Shown: piece by piece, positions 57,876 through 64,000 of the stretch
How positions within the stretch are numbered: position 1 is the stretch's first letter
Layout: every line of letters starts with the position of its first letter
DNA from: JBBPZK01 sp965219175
Lineage (GTDB): Bacteria; Actinomycetota; Rubrobacteria; Rubrobacterales; Rubrobacteraceae
NCBI GenBank assembly: GCA_965219175.1
Contig: CBDCNI010000001.1
Coordinates: forward strand, 1,736,001 to 1,800,000
Direction of reading: 5' to 3'
Length of the DNA: 64,000 bases
Translations under genes and position numbers: made by a program
The notes under the pieces: generated by a model
The model's input: the letters and a program-made list of their open reading frames with translations, nothing else
Told to the model about the DNA's origin: nothing
Database searches by the model: none

Positions 57876-59933
57876 ATGCGTTTAGAGATCCCCGTAGGCG
57901 AGCGCTCCATGGTGCTCGAAACAGGCAAGCTCGCCAAGCAAGCCGGGGGCGCGGTCACGGCCCGTCTCGGAGACACGATGATGCTCTCCACCGCCACCCG
58001 TTCGTCGAGGCCGAGGCCGGGCGTCAACTTCCTGCCGCTCTCCGTGGACATCGAGGAGCGGATGTCGGCGGCCGGTAAGATCCCCGGCGGCTTCATAAAG
58101 CGTGAGGGGCGTCCTTCCGAGAAAGCCATCCTGACCGCCCGGCTCACCGACCGTCCGCTCAGGCCGCTCTTCCCGAAGGACTACCGGAACGAGATACAGA
58201 TAATAAGCACGGTTCTCGCGGCGGATCAGGAGATTCCCTACGACACCGTCAGCATGGTCGGCGCTTCGGCGGCTATCGCGCTTTCCGACCTGCCGTTTGA
58301 CGGACCGATCGGGGCCGTTCGCGTTGGCCGGAGCCTGGACGGTGAGTTCATCCTCAACCCGACTTACGAGCAGATCTCCGAGAGCGACCTCGACCTCGTG
58401 GTCGCCGGCACGAAAGATGCCATAACCATGGTCGAGGCTGGGGCGAACGAGGTGCCGGAGGACGTGATCGTCGAGGCTCTCCAGGTCGCCCAGGAGGCTA
58501 TACGGGTGCAGGCCGAGGCCATCGAAGAGTGGGCCGGCGAGCACGGCAAGGAGAAACAGCAGCTCGACGCTCCCGAGGAGAACCCGTTCGTGGACGAGCT
58601 TCGCGGCGAGTATCTCGGGCGCATCAAGGACGGCATCGTGCAAACCGACCGCCGGGCGCGTCACGACGCGCTGGGCGAACTGCGCGACGAGCTTATCGAA
58701 GGTCGTGAGGAAGAAGAGGTTGCACAGATCTCCGCCGCGCTCTCGACGTTGGAGAAGGAAGCCTTCCGCGAGTTGTTGCTCAAGGACCACAAGCGCACCG
58801 ACCTGCGGGAGTTCGACGAGATCCGCCCGACCTCTGCCGAAGTTGGCGTGCTGCCGCGCGTACACGGCAGTGGTCTCTTTAGCAGGGGCGAGACTCAAGT
58901 CCTCTCGTCGCTGGCGTTGGCCGACCTCGGGCTCGCCCAGAGGCTTGATACTCTGGAGCCCCAGACGGGCAAGCGCTACATGCACCACTACAACTTCCCC
59001 CCTTATTCCACCGGAGAAACCGCGTTCCTACGGGGACCGAAGCGGCGGGAGATCGGTCACGGAGCCCTGGCCGAGCGGGCGCTCGTGCCAGTCATACCTT
59101 CCGAGGAAGAGTTTCCCTACGCACTCCGGATCATCTCCGAGGTGTTGGAGTCAAACGGTTCGTCCTCGATGGCGAGCGTTTGCGGCTCGACGCTGGCGCT
59201 GATGGACGGCGGCGTCCCGATAAAGGCTCCCGTGGCCGGGGTTGCGATGGGGCTTGTCAAAGAGGGTGACGACTACGTCATCATGACGGACATTCAGGGC
59301 CTCGAAGACCACCTCGGCGACATGGACTTCAAGGTCGCCGGGACCACCGATGGGATCACCGCACTCCAGATGGACATGAAGATAACCGGTGTCTCGGCCG
59401 ATCTCTTGAAAGAGGCGCTCGGGCAGGCCAGAAACGGACGGATGGAGATCCTGGAGGTCATCCGCGAGGCGATACCCGGTCCCAGGGAAGAAGTCTCGGA
59501 CTTCGCCCCGAGAGTCGAGATGCTGCGTATCCCGACAGATAAGATCGGTCTGCTCATCGGCCCCGGCGGCAAGACGATCAACGCGCTGCAGGACCAGTTC
59601 GAGGTGAACATCTCCGTCGAGGACGGCGGCATGGTTCACATAGCAGGCGACGGCGTCGCGGCCAAAGAAGCCGCCTCGGCGATCAACGCGATGACCAGGG
59701 ACGTCGAAGCCGGGGAGATCTACACCGGCAAAGTCGTCAAGACGACCAACTTCGGGGCCTTTGTCGAGCTCACGCCGGGTCGTGACGGCCTCGTCCACAT
59801 CTCGCGTCTCGCTCCCGGAAAAGAGCGCGTCGAGCGGGTCGAGGACGTTGTCACCGAGGGCGACAAGATAAAGGTGCGGGTGCTCGAGATAGACAAGCAG
59901 AAGCGCATCTCGCTAGAGAAGCTGGAGGACTAA
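57876..59933 (+). CDS. pnp: Polyribonucleotide nucleotidyltransferase (PNPase)
   Basis: Phosphorolytic 3'-5' exoribonuclease of mRNA decay. The 685-residue protein has two RNase PH domains (GFIKREGRPSEKAIL, RPLRPLFPKDY; then LPRVHGSGLFSRGETQVLSS, MHHYNFPPYSTGE, MDGGVPIKAPVAGVAMGL), an all-helical linker, KH (GLLIGPGGKTINAL) and S1 (GKVVKTTNFGAFVELTPG) domains. ATG 57876 has GAGGAGAAAG upstream. The gap after rpsO carries a small hairpin ACCGG-CAT-CCGGT (57826-57838). With RNase J downstream, it supplies the two main RNA decay activities expected in an RNase E-poor Gram-positive. Confidence 0.96.
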   Translation: MRLEIPVGERSMVLETGKLAKQAGGAVTARLGDTMMLSTATRSSRPRPGVNFLPLSVDIEERMSAAGKIPGGFIKREGRPSEKAILTARLTDRPLRPLFPKDYRNEIQIISTVLAADQEIPYDTVSMVGASAAIALSDLPFDGPIGAVRVGRSLDGEFILNPTYEQISESDLDLVVAGTKDAITMVEAGANEVPEDVIVEALQVAQEAIRVQAEAIEEWAGEHGKEKQQLDAPEENPFVDELRGEYLGRIKDGIVQTDRRARHDALGELRDELIEGREEEEVAQISAALSTLEKEAFRELLLKDHKRTDLREFDEIRPTSAEVGVLPRVHGSGLFSRGETQVLSSLALADLGLAQRLDTLEPQTGKRYMHHYNFPPYSTGETAFLRGPKRREIGHGALAERALVPVIPSEEEFPYALRIISEVLESNGSSSMASVCGSTLALMDGGVPIKAPVAGVAMGLVKEGDDYVIMTDIQGLEDHLGDMDFKVAGTTDGITALQMDMKITGVSADLLKEALGQARNGRMEILEVIREAIPGPREEVSDFAPRVEMLRIPTDKIGLLIGPGGKTINALQDQFEVNISVEDGGMVHIAGDGVAAKEAASAINAMTRDVEAGEIYTGKVVKTTNFGAFVELTPGRDGLVHISRLAPGKERVERVEDVVTEGDKIKVRVLEIDKQKRISLEKLED

Positions 59934-59936
59934 CCT

Positions 59937-61202
59937 TTGGGCGCCACCAACGTGAACAAGAAGGTCTTGCCGGGAGGATTGCGTGTCTTCTCGGAGCATC
60001 TGGAGGAGTCGACGAGCGTCTCCCTGGGCGTTTGGATCCGCGCGGGCTCCCGCGACGAGCGGGATGAGGTAGCCGGCATCACCCACCTGATGGAGCACAT
60101 GCTCTTCAAGGGAACCCCGACGATGAACGCGCTCGGCATCGCCGAGGCTTTCGAGGGAATAGGAGCGCAAGAGAACGCGGCGACCGGCGAGGAGTACACC
60201 GTCCTCTACGCCCGCTTCCTGCCCGAGCACCTCGAACGCGCCCTGGACATCATGGCCGACATGGTCCTGCGCCCGACATTCGCCGACCTGGAGCGCGAAC
60301 GGGAGGTGATAGTCGAGGAGATCAAGATGTACGAGGACCGGCCGGACCAGATGTCCGACGAATATCTCTCTTCCCTGATCTTCCACGACGACACCCTCGG
60401 GCGTCCGATCATCGGCTCCGCCGAAACCGTCCGCGGCGTGGACCACGACACCCTCAAGAACTTCCACGCCGGCACCTACAATACCTCGAACATCTTCGTA
60501 ATAGGAGCCGGTAAGCTCGACCCCGAAGAGTTCGAGCGGATGGTGGAAGAGAAACTCTCTAATCTCCCGCAGGACGGCGAGCCGTTCGTCCGCGAAGCCC
60601 AGCCCGAGAAGCCGGAGAGCCGCTTTTCCTACAAATTCAAGGAGACCGAGCAGTACCACGTCTCCCTGGGCTCCATCGGCATACCGGCCGGCAGCGAGGA
60701 CCGTTACGCGATGGCTGCCCTGAGTAACGTTCTCGGTGGAGGGATGAGCAGCCGGCTCTTCCAGGAAGTCCGTGAGAAGCGCGGTCTCGCCTACGCCGTC
60801 TACGCTTACCACCAAGGATATTCGGACACTGGCGCCATGAAGATGTACGTCGGCTCGACCACGGGTAACGTCGAGGAGGCGATACGTGTGATCTCCGAGC
60901 AGGTGCATAGGATCCAGGAAGATCTCGTCACCGAAGAGGAGCTCGACCGCACCAAGCAGCAGCTCAAGAGCTCGACGCTCCTGGCGCTTGAGAGCACTTC
61001 GGCCAGGATGACCCGTATCGGCCGGAGCGTTATAACAAACTCAGAGCTTCTGACGCCGGAGGAAATATCCTCCCGCATCGAAGCCGTAACCGCCGACGAC
61101 ATGCGTCGTCTGGCCCAAAAACATCTAAAACTAGACAATATGTACCTCTCGGCAGTAGGTCCCAAAGAACTGGACCTCGGGAGGTACCTCAATAGCAACT
61201 AG
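59937..61202 (+). CDS. M16 (pitrilysin-family) zinc peptidase
   Basis: A 421-residue insulinase-like metallopeptidase, the YmxG/PepR type often found behind pnp. The inverted zinc motif is HLMEH in GITHLMEHMLFKGT with a distal Glu in the EEYTVLYARFLPE/EREVIVEEI region; the C-terminal M16 half has GGGMSSRLFQEVREKRGLAY. TTG 59937 starts 3 bases after pnp. Substrate unknown; cytoplasmic by lack of a signal peptide. Confidence 0.92.
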   Translation: MGATNVNKKVLPGGLRVFSEHLEESTSVSLGVWIRAGSRDERDEVAGITHLMEHMLFKGTPTMNALGIAEAFEGIGAQENAATGEEYTVLYARFLPEHLERALDIMADMVLRPTFADLEREREVIVEEIKMYEDRPDQMSDEYLSSLIFHDDTLGRPIIGSAETVRGVDHDTLKNFHAGTYNTSNIFVIGAGKLDPEEFERMVEEKLSNLPQDGEPFVREAQPEKPESRFSYKFKETEQYHVSLGSIGIPAGSEDRYAMAALSNVLGGGMSSRLFQEVREKRGLAYAVYAYHQGYSDTGAMKMYVGSTTGNVEEAIRVISEQVHRIQEDLVTEEELDRTKQQLKSSTLLALESTSARMTRIGRSVITNSELLTPEEISSRIEAVTADDMRRLAQKHLKLDNMYLSAVGPKELDLGRYLNSN

Positions 61203-61245
61203 CCGGTAGGCATTCAGCGACAGAACGCTAACGTGCTGACCGGCT
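61201..61245 (+). promoter_or_regulatory. Hairpin in the RNase J leader
   Basis: AGCCGGT (61201-61207) pairs perfectly with ACCGGCT (61239-61245). Inside the loop TCAGC (61214-61218) can pair with GCTGA (61235-61239), which shares one base with the outer stem, or AGCG (61216-61219) with CGCT (61226-61229). The element starts at the stop codon of the peptidase gene and ends 6 bases before the RNase J Shine-Dalgarno GGAGG (61251-61255). No T-run follows, so it is not a terminator; an mRNA-processing or translational control element is possible. Confidence 0.4.
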
Positions 61246-61264
61246 CTGAAGGAGGTAGTTCGAG

Positions 61265-62926
61265 CTGTTAGATAACAAAACTTTGCAGGTCGTTCCCCTA
61301 GGAGGACTAGGGGAGATCGGCAAGAATATGACGGCGGTTCGCCAGGAGAGCGGAATGATCCTGGTGGACGCCGGTATGTCGTTCCCGGACGAGGAGACGC
61401 CTGGTATAGACGTCATCCTGCCGGATTTCACGTACCTTAGAGAGCACGCCGACGAGTTCAAGGGCATAGTCCTGACCCACGGACACGAAGACCACGTCGG
61501 AGCCCTGCCTTACGTCCTGAGGGAGTTCAACGTACCCGTTTACGGTACGAAGCTCACCCTCGGTCTCGTGCGGAGCAAGCTGCAGGAGTTCGGAATAAAG
61601 AAGGGCGACCTGCGCGAGATAAAGGCCGGAGACACCCAGCGGCTCGCGGGTTTCGGCCTCGAATTCGTCAACGTAAACCACTCTATACCCGGAGCGCTCG
61701 CGATCGCCATCCGCACCAACGCGGGTTTGATCGTCTTCTCCGGCGACTACAAGATAGACCTGACCCCGATCGAGGGCGACCCGATAGACCTCGCCCGTTT
61801 CGCCGCTTTGGGAGATGAAGGCGTTCTCGCCTACTTCGGCGACTCGACCAACAGTGAGCGTCCCGGTTACGTCCCTTCTGAAAGGATAGTCGGCGCCACC
61901 CTCAACAACGTCTTCGAGCAGGCTGCGGGTAGGATCATCGTTGCGTCTTTTGCCTCGCACATTCACCGCGTAAGCCAGGTCGTCGAGGCGGCCAAGAAGC
62001 ACAACCGTCTCGTAGGCGTTACGGGGCGTTCCATGATCCGGAACGTCGACATAGCCCGTGACCTCGGATATCTGGACCTTCCCTCCGAGATGATGGTCAA
62101 CCAGCGGGACATCAACCAGATCCCCGACAGCGATATCGTGGTCCTTACCACCGGTTCTCAGGGCGAACCTCTCGCCGCGTTGAGCCGTATCGCCAACGGA
62201 ACCCATCGGAGCATAGAGGTCGGTTCGGACGACACCGTCGTCATAGCCGCCCATCCGATCCCAGGCAACGAGCGTGGCGTCTCGCGCACTATCAACAACC
62301 TCATGAAGCGAGGTGCCGAGGTCTGCTACAGCGCCCACATGCCGGTCCACGTCTCGGGCCACGCCGCCCAGGAAGAGCAGAAGATCATGCTCTCCCTCCT
62401 CAAGCCGCGCTACCTGGTCCCGGTCCACGGCGAGTTCCGTCACCTCCGCCACCACGCTAACACAGCCATGTCCATGGACATCCCGGAGGAGAATATCTTC
62501 ATCCTGGAGAACGGCGGCCGGATGGAGTTCAAGAACGGAAAGGCGCGCCGCGAGAAGAACGTCTCGGCCGGAATGTTCCTCGTGGACGGCGGCGGACTAG
62601 CCGAAAGCTCCGACGGCGTCATGCGTGAACGCCAGCAACTCTCCGAAGACGGGATGTTTATCGTCGTCGCCCGCATCAGCGCCCAGAACGGCGCCCTTCT
62701 CGGCCCCCCGGATGTCATCTCCCGCGGCTTCGTAAACCCGCAGGAGTCAAACGGCCTCGCCCAGGAGTCGATCGAGGTCGTCGGTAAGACGCTCGCGCGG
62801 ACCGCGAGCCAGCAAGTCACCGACTGGGGTGAGCTGAAAACGGCGATCCGGAAAGACCTCTCAGGCTTCCTGGCGAACCGCACCAGGAAACGTCCGATCA
62901 TCCTGCCGCTAATAGTTGAGGTTTAA
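61265..62926 (+). CDS. rnj: Ribonuclease J
   Basis: Metallo-beta-lactamase-fold ribonuclease with 5'-3' exo- and endonuclease activity. Motifs: VPLGGLGEIGKNM, the metal site THGHEDHVGALP, VNVNHSIPGALAIAI, FSGDYKIDLTP, GDSTNSERPGY, TTGSQGEPLAAL and the C-terminal HVSGHAAQEEQK and PVHGEFRHL. The frame opens at the TAG 61256-61258; only CTG 61265 and TTG 61283 can initiate. CTG lies 9 bases after GGAGG (61251-61255), TTG 27 bases away, so I call the CTG (553 residues). The 547-residue form is the alternative. Confidence 0.94.
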   Translation: MLDNKTLQVVPLGGLGEIGKNMTAVRQESGMILVDAGMSFPDEETPGIDVILPDFTYLREHADEFKGIVLTHGHEDHVGALPYVLREFNVPVYGTKLTLGLVRSKLQEFGIKKGDLREIKAGDTQRLAGFGLEFVNVNHSIPGALAIAIRTNAGLIVFSGDYKIDLTPIEGDPIDLARFAALGDEGVLAYFGDSTNSERPGYVPSERIVGATLNNVFEQAAGRIIVASFASHIHRVSQVVEAAKKHNRLVGVTGRSMIRNVDIARDLGYLDLPSEMMVNQRDINQIPDSDIVVLTTGSQGEPLAALSRIANGTHRSIEVGSDDTVVIAAHPIPGNERGVSRTINNLMKRGAEVCYSAHMPVHVSGHAAQEEQKIMLSLLKPRYLVPVHGEFRHLRHHANTAMSMDIPEENIFILENGGRMEFKNGKARREKNVSAGMFLVDGGGLAESSDGVMRERQQLSEDGMFIVVARISAQNGALLGPPDVISRGFVNPQESNGLAQESIEVVGKTLARTASQQVTDWGELKTAIRKDLSGFLANRTRKRPIILPLIVEV

Positions 62927-62934
62927 CCTCAACT
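62914..62934. repeat. 21-base inverted repeat over the rnj stop codon
   Basis: AGTTGAGGTT (62914-62923) and AACCTCAACT (62925-62934) are perfect reverse complements around a single T. The rnj stop TAA (62924-62926) lies at the centre. There is no T-run, so an intrinsic terminator is unlikely; a protein-binding palindrome upstream of ftsK or a tight mRNA 3' hairpin are possible. Confidence 0.5.
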
Positions 62935-62980
62935 TCACCACCACATAAGGTACTTGACCCTCATCTACAGGTTGATGCGT

Positions 62981-62986
62981 TAGACT
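62981..62986 (+). promoter_or_regulatory. Possible -10 element for a leaderless ftsK transcript
   Basis: TAGACT matches TANNNT and lies 7 bases before the ftsK ATG (62994), which has no Shine-Dalgarno. A TTGACC at 62954-62959 is present but 21 bases away, longer than a normal spacer. Transcription would start at about the ATG itself. Confidence 0.3.
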
Positions 62987-62993
62987 AAGCGGT

Positions 62994-64000
62994 ATGGCTA
63001 ACGACAAACGCGCCACTAGAAAGCCCCGCAAAAAGGCTTCCAACAGCCCCTCCAGGATGAGGAGGGGCTCTCCCGCCCGCAAGAAGAGCGGTCAGGGCGG
63101 GGAGGGTTCTCTCTCCGGGACACTGCGGAGGCTCGCTGTTTCTCGTGAGGTGGTCGGTCTCGTGTTGCTAGGCGCGGGGCTCTTTTTCACGGCCGCGTTC
63201 CTGACAGGACAGGGTGCTCTACTCGGGCGGGTAGGCCTCCTGGCGGTTAATTATTTACTTGGCGTGGCTGGTGTCGTGCTCGCGCCGTTGGCGGTACTCG
63301 CCGGAGGGCTGATGCTCTTTGGCCTCCTGTCGTGGAGCCGGGTGGCGGGGGCCGGGCTGCTGCTGGTGGCCGTTGCCACTTCTTTCGCGGCGACACTATC
63401 GCAGGGCAGACTCTTTCAGCCGGAGGCATATACAGGCGCAGGGGGCATAACCGGCAGCGCATTGTATTCGGCTATTTATTCGGTAGGCGGATTCATTGGA
63501 GCCGGTCTCGTGCTGGCGCTGCTGTATGCGGTTGGACTCTCCCTCCTGACCGGAGTGGGTTTCAGATCCGCTGGTTCATCGGTTGGGTCAGGGGCGCAAA
63601 GCCTCTACGGGTGGATGCGAAGTAGGAGATCCAAATCGCGTAATCAAGGTTCCGGGGGAAGCGGTAAGGGCCTCGGACGTGGCCTCAAGAGCATCCGTCA
63701 ACCTTTCGCAAAAGAACAGAAGGAGCCGGAAAAACCGCATCCTGGTGGACAGGTTTCAGACGAGCGTGAGGGAGGATCCCAGGGAGAACCTCAATCTTTC
63801 GAGGTGATCTTGCCGGAGAAGCGTGAGATAGACGGGTTCCCGGAGATACAGGAGCGGGTGACGGGAGACTATTCGCCGCCTTCTCCGTCTCTGTTAACCC
63901 TCGGTAGCGGGGACCCGGAGCACGATGCTGAGGGGACGAGCCGTCGCCTCACGCAGGCTCTCTCGGAGCTCGGGGTCGAGGCGCACGTTATCCGGGCGGT
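62994..64000 (+). CDS. ftsK: DNA translocase FtsK/SpoIIIE, N-terminal part (3' end outside window)
   Basis: Septum-anchored DNA pump that clears chromosomes during division. The visible 335 codons give a basic N-terminus, about four membrane helices between residues 50 and 185, a charged low-complexity linker (about 190-290) and the start of the alpha domain (PSPSLLTLGSGD, LTQALSELGVEAHVI). The RecA-like motor and gamma domain lie beyond the window. ATG 62994 has no Shine-Dalgarno. The frame runs off the end of the sequence without a stop. Placement after RNase J is common in actinobacteria. Confidence 0.92.
   Translation, partial: MANDKRATRKPRKKASNSPSRMRRGSPARKKSGQGGEGSLSGTLRRLAVSREVVGLVLLGAGLFFTAAFLTGQGALLGRVGLLAVNYLLGVAGVVLAPLAVLAGGLMLFGLLSWSRVAGAGLLLVAVATSFAATLSQGRLFQPEAYTGAGGITGSALYSAIYSVGGFIGAGLVLALLYAVGLSLLTGVGFRSAGSSVGSGAQSLYGWMRSRRSKSRNQGSGGSGKGLGRGLKSIRQPFAKEQKEPEKPHPGGQVSDEREGGSQGEPQSFEVILPEKREIDGFPEIQERVTGDYSPPSPSLLTLGSGDPEHDAEGTSRRLTQALSELGVEAHVIRA

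Noticed and set aside
57882..58988. 368-codon minus-strand frame opposite pnp
   Set aside because: Antisense shadow of the PNPase gene, without motifs or its own ribosome site.
61307..62455. 382-codon minus-strand frame opposite rnj
   Set aside because: Antisense shadow of RNase J, low-complexity translation.
1..64000. CRISPR arrays, transposases, tRNA, rRNA, prophage or integrase genes
   Set aside because: Looked for spaced direct repeats, transposase and integrase motifs and tRNA-like cloverleaf patterns; none seen by eye.

Overview
The window is a 64 kb stretch of a high-GC bacterial chromosome with no rRNA, tRNA, insertion sequence or CRISPR array. Gene order (smc-ftsY-ffh-rpsP-khpA-rimM-trmD-rplS-rnhB, rpsB-tsf-pyrH-frr-uppS-cdsA-dxr-rseP-ispG, rimP-nusA-infB-rbfA-truB-ribF-rpsO-pnp), a SepIVA-like coiled-coil gene beside the rpmF cluster, a WhiG-type sigma factor behind dprA, and very frequent GTG/TTG starts point to a Gram-positive actinobacterium. 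A deep-branching Rubrobacter-like lineage is my best guess; that is inference from gene content, not a database result. By my calls about 27 genes start with ATG, 18 with GTG, 15 with TTG and up to 5 with CTG or ATA. Only rpmB lies on the minus strand.

Layout. 1-4026: end of alaS, ruvX, mltG, aroE. 4075-9542: type IV pilus motor cluster (a receiver-domain/PilB fusion, PilT, PilC) ending in a translationally coupled sigma factor. 9756-15045: rpe, a methyltransferase, an FMN riboswitch and ribD-ribE-ribBA-ribH. 15077-21112: rpmB (minus), the fatty acid kinase pair fakA-fakB, recG and a single ORF joining RsmD to CoaD. 21163-27956: sepIVA-like gene, DUF177, rpmF, and type II fatty acid synthesis (plsX-fabH-fabD-fabZ-fabG-acpP-fabF). 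27962-37748: rnc, smc, SRP genes, and 30S/tRNA maturation genes. 37893-41339: comM, dprA, WhiG-type sigma. 41414-49472: an apparent structured rpsB leader, translation factors, then undecaprenyl, phospholipid and MEP isoprenoid genes with the site-2 protease. 49518-50177: a roughly 50% GC orphan gene with a HEPN-like motif. 50230-64000: rimP-nusA-infB and RNA-processing genes (nrnA, truB, ribF, rpsO, pnp, pitrilysin peptidase, RNase J), ending in a truncated ftsK.

Functional links. FakA/FakB make acyl-phosphate from exogenous fatty acids, which joins the PlsX acyl-phosphate pool next to the fab cluster. Rpe interconverts ribulose-5-phosphate, a RibBA substrate, next to the rib operon; RibF converts riboflavin to the FMN that the riboswitch senses. 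The pilus motor, ComM and DprA together are compatible with natural transformation, but no pilin or uptake channel is visible here.

The least ordinary points are the REC-PilB fusion, the RsmD-CoaD fusion, a pseudoknot-like rpsB leader, a terminator placed between the only good promoter and the rimP start codon, the low-GC HEPN-like orphan, a cysteine motif on the end of NusA, and several genes whose conserved N-termini extend upstream of any ATG/GTG/TTG to a CTG with a well-placed Shine-Dalgarno sequence. No stretch longer than 300 bases lacks a gene; the longest non-coding stretch (11341-11603) holds the riboswitch.
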